Shown here: in pieces, positions 35,121 to 46,355 of the stretch
How positions within the stretch are numbered: the first letter of the stretch is position 1
How the letters are laid out: the number at the start of each line of letters is the position of its first letter
Source: Hymenopus coronatus
Lineage: Eukaryota > Arthropoda > Insecta > Mantodea > Hymenopodidae
Direction: 5' to 3'
Length of the DNA: 64,000 bases
NCBI GenBank assembly: GCA_030762935.1
Contig: CM060883.1
Span: 34,619,501 to 34,683,500 of the forward strand
Program-made: the position numbers and the translations under genes
The notes under the pieces: generated by a model
Databases searched by the model: none
Seen by the model: only the letters and a program-made list of their open reading frames with translations
What the model was told of the DNA's origin: nothing

Positions 35121-35278
35121 GTGCCTATAGGACTCCCTTATTTCCCTTCAGCTTACAAGGAAGTAAGTAATAAGACTATTTGTGGTAATTGTTTTCTCTA
35201 TTAGCATGAAGTAAATTGATCATTTGTTGCAGAGAGGTAGAGAAAGTCATGTGAATGGAACACATCAGATTTTTTTTT
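35121..35278 (-). mobile_element. HER copy 32, left-end fragment
   Basis: GACTCCCTTATTTCCC to AACACATCAGATTTTTTTTT. The 90 bp between it and copy 31 is unrelated, so it may be the displaced end of copy 31 or an independent solo end. Confidence 0.85.
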
Positions 35279-36002
35279 ATTACCGTGACTACACAAAAAA
35301 AAACAGAGTTTCATCACATAGTTCAAAGAGTTGACAATCGCTTAAGACTACTAATTCCCATGTAAGCCTAAGCTATTATATTGTCTCTGTAACTTAACTA
35401 GATTAACATGCTGTAGAAAGAAAACTTAACATTTATAACAATAGCGTGTTAAGAATTAGCAAAGAAAAATCACCTGAACGTAAAAATACGATTGTTTATT
35501 AATGCAGGTATAATTAGTTTTGTGCAGATCCGGGTGTCTAAGTAACAATGCTAAGAAACAAAAATAGCTTAGAGGTTAACCCACACATATTGCTTTCTGT
35601 GTTATCTAATACGCTCAGTTCCCTTAGTTTTAAATAAGAGATATATATAAACATCAGGTAAGTTAGATTTGGCTAATAGCCAGGTTTCACATGTTCCAAT
35701 GTCGTAAGATCCCGCCAATGTCTGTAGACCAACCGCGGTGCAGGGCGTCATCCTCTCAGACCACACAGACACTCTCACGAGCTTTTCGTCCTTCATTTCT
35801 TTTTGCAACATTTTCAGCACGCCTCAACTAATATGTAACGTCCATGACTAAGAAAGGGGAGTGGATATTTGATTTCCAGTTTATGAAAAAACAGCTACAA
35901 CGGCTTATTTTATATGAAAGCACTCACGATTTCACAAATATGTTTTCTCTGGATGTACTTTTATCTTTTATGCGTTTACTTATATATTTATACTTCTGTT
36001 GA
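35279..36002. other. unassigned AT-rich sequence
   Basis: The minus-strand frame 35602-35820 shows no domain. Nothing else recognised. Confidence 0.5.
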
Positions 36003-36310
36003 CCAGGCGCTGCCGTGACCGAATGGTTAGACCTTCCACCTAGGTATGATGGACGAAGCGGCATCTGGGTCGTTCGGTTTCCCCCGTCACTCATTACACC
36101 AAATCCTTCACTATCATTTATTTTACCTGCATTTTGTATCATCCACTTCCTCACGATCATTCCTGGCTACACGCAGACCACTCATTCCATGTTCTCCCTT
36201 CTGTGGTTTCGTGCCATTGGCTCTCCGACAGGCTTCTGACCCCTAGACACCTACTTGTAAGTCCTAGGGGGTGTCAGGCCTAAATACGGGGAGGGTAAGC
36301 CGACTAAGAA
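36003..36310 (+). mobile_element. SINE-A-like element with altered 3' part
   Basis: Head GCCGTGACCGAATGGTTAGA (A box), then GGCATCTGGGTCG and GGTTTCCCCCGTCAC as in SINE-A. The 3' half differs: CCTAGGGGGTGTCAGGCC and ACGGGGAGGGTAAGCC. The B box is deleted. Overlapping frames of 66-74 codons are incidental. Confidence 0.6.
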
Positions 36311-36618
36311 ACTTTGTTGACAACTAAAAAAATGCGCCACTACTTCCAGTTTGAGCTTCCGTTATTCTTTGTGTCCTTCCTTATTCATTTGGAAAGAGGA
36401 GAATTTACGATTTAATAACAGCCAAATTGAATAATCAGTGGCTCAGCATAACAAAAGTAACAGTTACACGAGAGAAGTTTTTTCCACAGTCAATATTCTC
36501 TTAAACATTTGAAAACTCACAGCAGGTTTTGTATCTACACAAGTTATACCAGCACAGAGATATTATATTCCATTTGAAAACATTTAAACTACAGAAACAA
36601 ACAATTGAATGTCTTTTT
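36311..36618. other. unassigned sequence
   Basis: AT-rich, no feature recognised. Confidence 0.5.
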
Positions 36619-37466
36619 ACTTTACACGTACATAGGGTATATTCGATTACCGAGATTTCACCGGAAATACATGTTTTAGAACACCCTGAATACAAAAAGA
36701 AGCATTTTTACAAAAAAGTCCGTATGTGTGTGTGTCTGTCTGTCTTTCTGTGAGTGTACCTCTGGACAGCATAGCTCAAAAACGAAAAGACCGTTAAATA
36801 CCAAATTTGGTATTGAGGTACAGTATCTTCCAAGGATGTGACACGAAGATTTTCAAGAAAATCCTCCCCACTACAAACTACCCTTTACATGGAAAAATTT
36901 GCGAAAACTTTTATTTTCTTAAAAATGGCTCTAAAGATTTTGATTAAAATCGCGTATATTAAAGCTATTTGCACCCCAAATAAAATGTATATCTTGAATT
37001 TTCTGGGAATAGCTTCTGAAGACCTCTTTATTCTTGATGAATTTTGCCAAATTTTGTATAACTCCTAAACCGTAAGAAATGGACAAAAACCTACCAGACA
37101 TTAACTGTAGACCACATTAAAACTCACAATATATACATTTTTTTGGTGAAGTGGATCGTTTTCAAGATATTCCTTGTTATTAGTTTCCGCTTTCAAAAAC
37201 TTATACTTTTCTCATACAGGAATTTGACAACTCCTGTCTGTACAAACAAAGGAACTTCAGTGACATAGAAACCATATTTTGACTATTACTTTAACCTATG
37301 GTACTCCCTTATTTCACTTCTACTTATAAGGAAGCAAGTAATAAGACTATTTCTGCTAATTTTTTCTCGATTGGCATGGAGTAAATAGAAGCATTAGCTT
37401 TTTAACAATAATTTGTTGTAGAGATGTAGAGAAAGTCATGTTAATGGAACACATCAGATATTTTTT
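36619..37466 (-). mobile_element. HER copy 33, near full length
   Basis: The hairpin is collapsed to ACTTTACACGTACATAGGG, losing most of the palindrome. The left end ACACATCAGATATTTTTT is present. The collapse within the stem is what slippage at a hairpin would leave. Confidence 0.9.
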
Positions 37467-38365
37467 CATTGTCCTGGGTTTGAAACAAGAAGAAACCATT
37501 ATTTTTTTGTTTTCAATAAAGATTATTTGTATAACTTTATTGTTATACATTTCTATAGTTATAGTTAATTTATTAAGCAACAATTTCTGTCAGTTGTATT
37601 ATACTGGAAACAATAAACATCAAAATTACAAATGTGGAATATATTTAATTTCAAAGTTCCATTTATGGTTTTAAGTTCTCGTTTAGTTACTATAAATAAT
37701 GAAGTACGATATTACCATTATTAACGTTTGAGCGTCTGTACTGTAACATTGAATTAATAATTTGGGTTTGGATAAATTTTAAATTTAATAAATAATATAT
37801 CATCTCCATGTGCTTCGTTACACATCTCTCTGTAGGTATCAGGATAATAGGAGAGACTTTTACGATAGGATCTTTTACATTCCGTCCTACCCGATGTTCT
37901 ACATTCACATGAACCTTCTCTATCCTCTATAGTTTGTTATTGTATATAGAAATTATTCTTGCGACAGTCGGCTTTCACCGAGATAGACCTTTTTGGAAAT
38001 AGCTGCATTTCACTGTTCATCATAAAGAAAAAGAAATAGCGAGATCCAAATGTTTTAGAAGTGCACGCTATACACTGGCCTTAAAGTGTCATACCCTATC
38101 CATGACATTGCAACAAACATCTGAAAATCAATAGGAATTGGAAATAATGCTGAGTAATAAAAATATCGAGCATTATTAACGGATATCTGGGAAATAGCTG
38201 ATACCAAAAAAATTATTTTAAATAAATTGAAGTCCCGAGTTTGTATCTTAATTAGGGTGAGTTACCCAATTAAGGTTTTTTCCCAGTTTATTGCCTTATA
38301 CGGACAAGAAAATGATGAGTAGCTTTAAGCGATATATATATTTGGTTATATAAAGCGTTGCATGC
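37467..38365. other. unassigned AT-rich sequence
   Basis: A possible lone SINE box (CTGGGTTTGAAACAAG) occurs at 37477 without partners. The TATACACTGGCCT motif near 38070 recurs as TATATACTGGCCT near 33165. Confidence 0.45.
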
Positions 38366-38556
38366 TGTATTTTAATCAAAATTGTCACGGCAGTTTTTGA
38401 TAAAATAAAGAATTTCGAAAATTATTCCGGTAAAGCGAATTTGAGCGGGCGGATTTTATGGGGTATCCGATGTTTCGTTTTTTATTTGTGCTGTTCACAG
38501 ACAAACACGCATAAACACACGCATACACCTATAGACCGTTCTCTAAAAGGCCTTTC
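38366..38556 (+). mobile_element. HER copy 34, fragment up to the AC tract
   Basis: TGTATTTTAATCAAAATTG through TTTCGTTTTTTATTTGTGC and the AC tract. It stops just before the hairpin, where inverted copy 35 starts. Confidence 0.78.
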
Positions 38557-38750
38557 ACTTTCTATAGCACGTATGCAAAGTGTGCATAGCAGATGGAGAA
38601 GGTGTTGTAATCCACCCCAAAAATCCGATACGGAGATTTCATCGAAAATACAAGTGTTAGAGTACCCTGAATTTAAACATTTTTAGAAAAAGGTGGTGTG
38701 TGTATATAGGTGTGTATGACGTGTTTGTGGACAGCATAAATCAAAAAGAA
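38557..38750 (-). mobile_element. HER copy 35, hairpin-end fragment
   Basis: ACTTTCTATAGCACG hairpin (altered arms), CCGATACGGAGATTTCATCG, GT tract, and a stop at CATAAATCAAAAAG. It is the middle of a plus/minus/plus/minus HER series. Confidence 0.82.
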
Positions 38751-38754
38751 GAAC

Positions 38755-39621
38755 TCTGATGTGTTCCGTTCACATGACTTTCTCTATATTTTTGCAAGAA
38801 ATTATTCTTAAAAAGCTTATACTTCTACTTACTTCCTGATAATCGAGAAAAAAATAGCAGAAATAGTCTTATTTCTTGCTTCCTTGTAAGTAGAAGCTAA
38901 ATAAGGGAGTACCATAGGTTAAAGTGATAGTCAAAAGCTGGTTGCTATGTGACTGAAGTTCCTTTCTTTATATGGACACGAGTTCACAAAGTCCTGTATG
39001 AGAAAAATATAAGTTTTTATAGCTTAAAAAAAAACAAGGAATATCTCAAAAACAATCAACTCCAGGAAAAAAATGTATACAACATAAATTGTGTGTTTTA
39101 ATGTGCTCTACATTTTCTGTGTGGTAAGATTTTGTCTCTCTCTTACGGTTTAGCACTTATGCAAAATTCTTTAAAATTAACTCAGAATAAAGTAGCCTTT
39201 AGAGGCTGTTCCCAGAAAATTCAGAATATACATTTTATTTGTCAGGTAAATATCTTAAATATACGATATTTTAATCAAAATCGTTAGAGCAATTTTTTAA
39301 AAAAAAAAGATTTTCGAAAAATGTTCCATGTAAAGGGTAGTTTGGGATGGGGAAATTTTTCTTAAAATCTTCGTGTCGCATCCCTGGAAGGTACTAAACT
39401 TAAATACCAAGTTTGGTATTTTACCGACTTTTCGTTTTTGAGTTATCTTGTTTACAGGCACACGTACCCACGGACACACACACGGACCTTTTCTGAAAAT
39501 ACTTCTTTTGGATACAGGGGACCGTAAAACATATATTTCCGGTGAAATCTCGGTATGGATTTTTTTGGTGGAGTGCAATACCTTCTCTATACTCTATGTG
39601 CATAGTGCGTATAGAGAAAGT
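38755..39621 (+). mobile_element. HER copy 36, full length
   Basis: TCTGATGTGTTCCGTTCACATG to GTATAGAGAAAGT, 867 bp. The internal palindrome at 39402-39420 is intact (AATACCAAGTTTGGTATT). Confidence 0.93.
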
Positions 39622-40022
39622 AAAAATCGGATATCAAACTTTGTATTTAAGTTTAGTATCTTCCAAGGATGTGACACGAAGGTTTTCCGGGAAGAAACCG
39701 CACCTTCAACTACCCTTAACATGAAACATAAATGTTTACGTGGCAAATAAAATGTATATCCTGAAATTCTTATGAATAGCTCTGTCCTCCTATGTCAACC
39801 CCTAGAAATGCAAAGAAACGGCTTTCAACCAAATGGTAACCAGCTTTTAAAAGATTTGACTCCGACTTCAGCCCAGTGTATTTCTCTTCTAGTTATAAGG
39901 AAGCAGGTAACAAGACAATTTCCGGTACTGATTATCTCGACTGGAATGATGTAGATGCTGTTTAACAATAATTTGTTACAGAAATGTAGAGAAAGTTATG
40001 TGAATCGAATACATCAAACCTT
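39622..40022 (-). mobile_element. HER copy 37, hairpin-less inverted partner
   Basis: Joined to copy 36 through AAAGTAAAAATCGG. Starts at ATATCAAACTTTGTATTTAAG, carries several deletions, and ends ATACATCAAACCTTTT. Confidence 0.82.
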
Positions 40023-40803
40023 TTGGTGCTACTGCTGGCATCCTTCTATTGGAGACCGCTTATATAACCTGAAGATACAGGGGCTGATGTAAAAGTTGAC
40101 TGTCGAGTTCAATTCTGATTAAAATAAGGGGAACATATACGGGCTAAATTAGCGTCTGATAAGCGTTTTCTCGAAACACCCCGCCCTCTCCCTCGTGTCT
40201 AGCGCTTGTCGCCATCAATCATCAGCTAACATCGGTCTTCATCAATCAATCATCAGGCAACATAATCGTATCATTCTCATGCTCATATTCCCCCAAATAA
40301 ACGATAAGAAATGCTGTAGGGTGTGCATTTGGAAACTAAACAGATCACCATCATCTCATAATTGCAATATCAATTATCCAGACGTGTGCAAAGGGAAGTT
40401 ATTGTGTAACTGTGCAATTTTATGTAATTTCCTGTATTTGTAGTGATTGTGGTTAAAAAGGATGATCTAGGTATAAAAGATTATGAACGACGAACGAATG
40501 TATATGAATGTTTATAATCTTGTTTCCTTAAGTAAAGAACAAAAGAATTAGGAGAGCTTAGAAACAAGAAGAAAAGTTCCATCGGAATAATTTCATTAAA
40601 GTCAGGATGGTATATCACGTAAATTTACAGAATAATTAATATATTCACTAAAGGAAGATATTTGCAAATTAGTGGATATAATATGATCTGTAAATTAAAA
40701 TACCAACGAAAATTGTGGTTATGTAACTGTTTCCTCTAGTGTACCGTAAGGGAGCGCACTGGGGCCCTTTACAATACCTGGCTTATACTTCGACAAAAAA
40801 ATA
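40023..40803. other. unassigned sequence
   Basis: Includes ATCAATCAATCATCAG-type short repeats at 40215-40260. The 82-codon frame at 40195 shows no domain. Confidence 0.45.
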
Positions 40804-41645
40804 TCTGATATGTTCCATTCACATGACTTTCTCTACATTCTGCAACAAATTATTGTTGAAAAGCTTATGTCTCTATTTACTTTATGCTAATAGAGAAAAA
40901 ATTAGCAGAAATAGTCTTATTACTTGCTTCCTTGTAAGTAGAAGCGAAATAAGGGAGTACCGTGGTTAAAGTGATAGTCAAAAGCTGGTTGCTATGTGAC
41001 TGAAGTTCCTTTGTTTGTATGGATAGGAGTTGGCAAATTCCTATACGAGAAAAGTAAGTTCTTCATAGCTGAAATCAAAAACAAGGAGTATCTCAAAACC
41101 GATCAACTCCACGAAAAAACTGTATATAACATAAATTGTGTGTTTTAACGTACTCTACATTTCTTGTGTACTAAGTTTTTATCTAAGTCTTATGGTTTAG
41201 CAGTTATGCAAAATTCCGTAAAATTCATCCAGAATAAATTAGTCTTCAGAAAATTCAAGATATACATTTTGTTTGTCAGATAAATATCTTTAATATATGA
41301 TATTTTAAACAAAATCGTTAGAGCCATTTTTGCGAAAATCAAAATTTGCGAAAAAAGTTCCATGTAGTTTGGGATAGGGAGATTTTTCTCAAAATCTTCG
41401 TGTCGCATCCCTGGATTATACTAAACTTAAATACCAAGTTTGGCATTTTACCAACTTTTCGTTTTTGAGTTATCGTGTTCACAAACACACGGACACACAC
41501 ACACACGGACCTTTTTGTGAATATGCTTTTTTTGGATACAAGGGACCCTAAAACATATATTTCCGGTGAAATCTCGGTATCGATTTTTTGGGTGGGGTGC
41601 AATACCTTCTCTATACACTATGTACATAGTGCGTACACAGAAAGT
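40804..41645 (+). mobile_element. HER copy 38, full length
   Basis: TCTGATATGTTCC to GTACACAGAAAGT. The GCCTATTCCC part of the central block is deleted near 41248. Followed in tandem by copy 39 with only AAACA between. Confidence 0.92.
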
Positions 41646-42411
41646 AAACATTTGATGTGTTCCATACACATAACTTTCTTTACATCTCTGTAACAAATTA
41701 TTGTTTATAAGCTTATTCTTTTATTTCATGCTAATCGAATAAACTTAAGCAGAAAGGGTTTTATTGCTTGGTTCCTCATAAGAAGCAGGGTAATAAGGGA
41801 ATACGTTAAGCTAAACCGACAATCAAATGTTTTGAAATGTGGCTGCTATGGGGCTGAAATCTGTTTCTTTGGCCAGGAACTGACAGGTTTCCGTGTGAGA
41901 AAAGTATAAGTACTTGAAAACTGAGACCAATAACAAGTAAAAACGGTCAACTCCTCGAAAAAATGTTTATGACATAAATTGTGTTTTAACGAGATCTAAA
42001 TGTGTTGTGTAGTAAGCTGTTGTCTATCTCTTAAGGTTTACTAGTTCCACAAAGTTCAGCAAAATTTATTGAGAATAATCAGGTTTTCAGAAGCTATTCC
42101 TAGAAAATTTAAGATATACATTCTGTTTGTGATAGAAATGGCTTTATTGTGTGGTATTTAAACCAAAATTGTTATTCTATTTTTAAAAAATCAAAATATT
42201 TGCAATTTTTTTCATGTAAAGGTTAGTTTGGGGTGGGAATATTTTCTTGAAAATCTTTGTGTCGCATCCTTGGAAGATACCAAATTTAAATACCAAGTTT
42301 GGTACTTAATGGTCTTTCGTTTTTGAGGTATGCTGTCCACGGACCTGTTTCTAAAAGTGCTTTTTTTTACTTTCAGGGGATCCTAAACATGTATTTCCGG
42401 TGAAATCTCCG

Positions 42412-43140
42412 TACATATGTACATGAATGAATGAATGAATGAATGAATGAATAAGTGTATTTATTGACATAGCAATATCATACATAGAATTTCAACAATC
42501 GCACGGGTCCACAAACCGTACGTGCTTTTGTAATACACATTACAAGCAATATTAACAACAACTACAAAAACAACAAAACATTAAAAGAGTAAACACGAAA
42601 ATAAAAAGACAAAGGAAATACATAGTCAAAAGCAATATGAAACAACAATAAAGAATTAAGAGTGAACCCGAAAATAAAAATACAAAGATATTCAAATATA
42701 GCAATTTAAATTTACAGCACAGAGTACACCTTCATAAATGCACCCTCTTATAATAGATAATTACACTTAAAAGACATATATACACATAATATATACACCA
42801 TATATAAAACCATAGCACAACAGTGACCTAAGTATGACATAATATATATGTATGTAGAACGTTGTAGTCACTTTTGTTCAGTTGATCTTATTCCTCCCTC
42901 CCCCCCCCCCCCTTCTTTATTGGTAGCCTCCCCAGATCTCAGCTGTCTTGCCTTAAGTATAATTTTACCTAGGCCGGCATGTTTTCCGTGCCTGCCAGTA
43001 GCGTCCAACATTGATCTAGCCCTACATTCGCAGTGGTAAAAAATCGCGGCAAATATTTTTCCCGCCATTCCTCCGTACCCCTACATCTTGCCAAGAGTTG
43101 AGTCCATGACTCTTCCTTCCCGTAAGTGGGACTACATATG
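42412..43140 (-). pseudogene. LINE lineage A, 5'-truncated insertion in HER
   Basis: On the minus strand the piece reads EESWT near its truncated 5' end, then GRCRGTEEWREKYLPRF-like sequence. It continues through a UTR rich in T-runs to GCACGTACGGTTTGTGG, then ACCCGTGCGATTG and a (TTCA)n tail (42424-42455). Sequence and UTR match the plus-strand copy at 59.8-60.8 kb. TACATATG occurs at both borders (42412-42419, 43133-43140), consistent with a target duplication. The coding part is too short to encode function. A C-run at 42893-42912 has grown from the AGGGGAGGAGG of the sister copy. Confidence 0.8.
42424..42455 (+). repeat. (TGAA)n
   Basis: Eight or so perfect tetranucleotides forming the 3' tail of the LINE on the minus strand. 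Confidence 0.93.
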
Positions 43141-43163
43141 AACATAGTACGTGTAGAGAAAGT

Positions 43164-43797
43164 ATGAAAAAAGAATTAAAGCTGTTGATGTTTGCTCTTT
43201 AGTGAAAAATGCAGCATTCATTAAATTACGTATTTACAATATTTTAGTATCATAAGACCGATGTAACACATTTTTGGACGCCATTTTAAAGCGTTGCGCT
43301 GGTTAAATGACTATGTTCAACTTTCAAAATCAATCTCCTCGCATTTAAATCTTTTGTTATTTAAACTCTATCTTATCCCACAAAATTGTAACTACGGGTT
43401 GGAACATTCTTTCCAAAGCACTGATAAATGTGTGTAATAAACTGTTTATTTAGATTTTTGATAATGATCATAGAAATTTTAAAAGATAATTAGTGAAATC
43501 ATGCACTGTGCTTTCAGTTTTGTCATTTTTATGATGAAAAATAAACAAACAAAGCTATCCACAAAATCGAAAGTTCAACCAGAAAAATTTTAAAAGATAT
43601 AAGAAAACTAATTTTTAAAAATGCTTGTATGTAGTTCAATATCTGTAACAGAAGATAGATTTTGATTTCAGCTAATTAAATCCAATAAAGTCAGAATGAA
43701 AATGCATATATGAACAAAACTAGAATAAATTATCGATAGTGTAAAAAAAAAAATTAAATCTGTAGCTTTAATGCTTTAGAAAATATTTCTAATCACT
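43164..43797. other. unassigned sequence containing an inverted-repeat arm
   Basis: Apart from the arm at 43338-43480 nothing is recognised. Confidence 0.5.
43338..43480 (-). repeat. inverted-repeat arm 1 (partner at 46171-46317)
   Basis: The complement of CCTCGCATTTAAATC ... ACAAAATTGTAACTACGGG ... GATAATGATCATAGAAATTT is found at 46.2-46.3 kb at high identity over about 140 bp. Family unknown. Confidence 0.85.
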
Positions 43798-44300
43798 TCG
43801 ATGTCACCTAAATTTATTATCTTCCAAAGATACGACACAAACATTTTGAAGAAAATTCGCCAAGCATACTTTTTTTACAAAGAAGTATTTCGTAGTTTTG
43901 ATTTTATCCAAACTTTCTTTGACTGCCTCCATGGTTGAGTGTTTGGGGGTCCCGGGTTTGATTCCCGGCCGGGGCGGGAAATTTTTCTCTAGCCAGAATA
44001 ATTTCCTATCCCCCACAGAGTCTGGAAGTTTGTATGTGAGTGTGAATGTGTGCGTGTTTGAGTAAAACAAAATAATTTAAACCAACAGACAACGAGTTGT
44101 TTCAAGTGGAAAGCCCCCAATATTACCTTAGATGTTAAACGGGGCTATTAAAAAAAACTTTCTTTAACGATTTGGTTAAAATTATATATTACGGATATTT
44201 ATATTACAAATAAAATTTACATCTTAGGCTTTTTGGAAATACCCTGTGCAGCTCTCTTTAAATTATCTTCTGTAACTGTTAAATGTTAGCCAATAGAAGA
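43798..44300 (-). mobile_element. HER copy 40, interrupted by a SINE
   Basis: TTATTATCTTCCAAAGATACG to TTTGATTTTATCC, the SINE (43921-44154), then TTTAACGATTTGGTTAAAATT onward to TCTGTAACTGTTAAATG. The flanks repeat AAACTTTCTTT. Both HER ends are missing. Confidence 0.8.
43921..44154 (+). mobile_element. tRNA-derived SINE with 11-bp target duplication
   Basis: Starts GACTGCCTCCATGG, B box GGGTTTGATTCCCGG followed by CCGGGGCGGG. The body contains TTTTTCTCTAGCCAG and GTGTGAATGTGTGCG, ending GTTAAACGGGGCTATTA. AAACTTTCTTT flanks it at 43910-43920 and 44155-44165. Confidence 0.82.
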
Positions 44301-44467
44301 AATCGTACTGAGAACAAAATGTGGATTTGTTTAAAGCAAAAATGTTTTACAAATTATTTTGTTACTGTATCACGAGTCATTTTAAATTCTTTTCGATATT
44401 CTTATATTTTTGGCAATTGCATGGAAACAATATGCCACCTCTGGTGTTTTAATATTTGGCCATCGCT

Positions 44468-44905
44468 ATTCCATTTTGTATTTATATATTTTGTTTGTCA
44501 TGAAAATACCTTAGTTAAATATTTTAATAAAAGTCCTTAGAGCCATTTTGAAGAAATCAACATCTTCGTAAAAAGTTCCATGTAAAGGAATTTGGAGATG
44601 GGGGATATTCTTGAAAAGCTTCTTGTTGGATCCTTGACAATATTGCACTTAAATATCACTTTGGTATACACTGATTTTTCGTTTTTGAGCTATGTTACCC
44701 AAGACATACACACACATACATACACACACTCACACACACTCACACACAGGCACACGGACATGTTTCTAAAATGTTTTTTTTTTTTTTTTGGATTTTGGTG
44801 CGTCAAAATATGTATTTCCGTTGAAATCTACATATCGAATTTCTAAGTGGAATACCATACCTTCTCTATCCACTATGCACGTTGTATATAAGGAATAGAG
44901 AAATT
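44468..44905 (+). mobile_element. HER copy 41, right half
   Basis: Starts within the CATTTTATTTGTCAGG-equivalent region and reaches a decayed terminal hairpin (CACTATGCACGTTG). AC tract at 44706-44752. The terminal motif is GAATAGAGAAATT. Confidence 0.8.
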
Positions 44906-44995
44906 AAAAAGCAATTTTAGAAAAAGATCCATGTATGTGTGTGAGAACAGTGTAACTCAAGCGCGATAGGTCAGTCGATAAATTCAGCATATTCC
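44906..44995 (-). mobile_element. HER copy 42, short hairpin-less inverted piece
   Basis: AAAGCAATTTTAGAAAAAGATCC, GT tract, and TGTAACTCAAGCGCG. Only the 90 bp inside the hairpin of a reverse copy. Confidence 0.78.
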
Positions 44996-45001
44996 AAAAA
45001 A

Positions 45002-45561
45002 TCAGATATATTCCATTCACATGACTTTCTCTACATCTCTGCAACAATTTATTGTTAAAAACCTTATGCTTCTAATTATTTCATGCTAATCGCCTAAAAA
45101 CTAGTTGAAATAGACTTATTACTTGCTTCCTTGTAAGTAGAAGCGAAATCAGGGAGTATCATATGTTAAGGTGATAGTCAAAGGCTGGCTGCTATCTGAC
45201 TGAAGTTCCTTTGTTTGTATGGACAGTACACAAATTCCTGTATGAGAAAAGTGCAAGTTTTTCAAAGATAAAACCAAAATCAAGGAATATCTGAAAAACG
45301 ATCAACTCCTCGAAAAAAGTTTATATAACATAAATTGTGTGCCTTAATGTGCTCTATATATTTTGTGTGGTAGGTTTTTGTCCATCTCTTACGGTTTAGC
45401 AGTTATGTAAACTTTCGTAAAATTCATCCATAACAGAGTAGTCTTCAGAGCCTATTCCCTGAAAATTCAAAATATACAAATTATTTGTCCGGTAAATATA
45501 TTTAATATACGATATTTTAATCAAAATCGTTAAAGCCATTTTTTAGAAAATCAAAATTTTC
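45002..45561 (+). mobile_element. HER copy 43, left two-thirds
   Basis: TCAGATATATTCCATTCACATG to GAAAATCAAAATTTTC, where it turns into inverted copy 44. Confidence 0.9.
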
Positions 45562-45882
45562 TTTTTTGGAATTGACCAATTCGAGATATTTATTATTTTT
45601 TACAGTTCTAAAATATTTAAACATTTTCTCATAAGGTAATTAGTCTATTCCTGACCTTGCAAAGAAACGCATTTCAATCACATGGCAACCAATTTTTTAA
45701 AATATTTGACTATCGTATTCCATTATTTCCCTTCTACTTACAAGGAAGTAAGTAATAAGAGGATTTGTGCTAAAGTATACAGTATCTAGATCAGCAGAAA
45801 GTAGATGGAAGGATAAATTTTTCAGAAATAAATTGTCACAGAGATGCAGAGAAAGTGATGTGAATCAAAACATCAGATTTTA
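45562..45882 (-). mobile_element. HER copy 44, left half
   Basis: TTTTGGAATTGACCAATTCG to AAAACATCAGATTTT. The copy 43/44 pair has left ends outward and no hairpin between, unlike the other inverted pairs. Confidence 0.88.
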
Positions 45883-45884
45883 TT

Positions 45885-46165
45885 ACGTTTTCTACACGTA
45901 CTATGTACATAGTGTATAGAGAAGGTATTGTAATGGACACAAAATTTCGAGACCAAGATTTCACCGGCAATACATGTTTTGAGACCCCCGAATCAATAAA
46001 AGAATGTTTAGTAAAATGTCCGTGTGGTCTGTCTGCCAGTCTCTCTGTGTCTATGTGTGTGTGTGTGTGTCTGTGGGCAGCATAGGTATCATCTAAGGCT
46101 GCGACACGAAGATTTAAAAAAAAGAATCCCCCACCCCAAACTATCCTTTACATGGACCCACAATT
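45885..46165 (-). mobile_element. HER copy 45, hairpin third
   Basis: ACGTTTTCTACACGTACTATG, intact palindrome, CCGGCAATACATG, GT tract, and a stop at CCCACCCCAAACTATCC. In head-to-tail register with copy 44. Confidence 0.88.
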
Positions 46166-46170
46166 TTTTC

Positions 46171-46317
46171 AAATTTCTATGATCATTATCAAAAATCTAA
46201 CCGAACAGTTTATTACACACATTTATCAGTGCTTTGGAAAGAACTTTTCGACCCCTAGTTACAATTTTGTGGGATAAGTTTAAATAGGGGAAAATAACAA
46301 AAGAATTAAATGCGAGG
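46171..46317 (+). repeat. inverted-repeat arm 2 (partner at 43338-43480)
   Basis: AAATTTCTATGATCATTATC ... TTACACACATTTATCAGTGC ... AAAATAACAAAAGAATTAAATG. The arm begins where HER copy 45 is broken off. Confidence 0.85.
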
Positions 46318-46355
46318 TGTGGGAATTTTCCGGAGTTTTGGAGTTATCTTTTCGC

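Larger units (their letters stand above)
41651..43163 (+). mobile_element. HER copy 39, interrupted by a LINE
   Basis: The first part (41651-42411) runs from TTTGATGTGTTCC to TCCGGTGAAATCTCCG. The second part (43141-43163) is AACATAGTACGTGTAGAG to AAAGT. About 40 bp between GGTGAAATC and the hairpin is missing, apparently lost at the LINE insertion. Confidence 0.88.

Noticed and set aside
41339..41602. Recurrent 60-120 codon frames with similar proteins (containing ITQKRKVGKIPNLVFKFS-like text) in many places, suggesting a small protein family
   Set aside because: They all arise from the same non-coding HER segment around the internal palindrome. Start, end and frame shift from copy to copy, and stops and indels accumulate freely.
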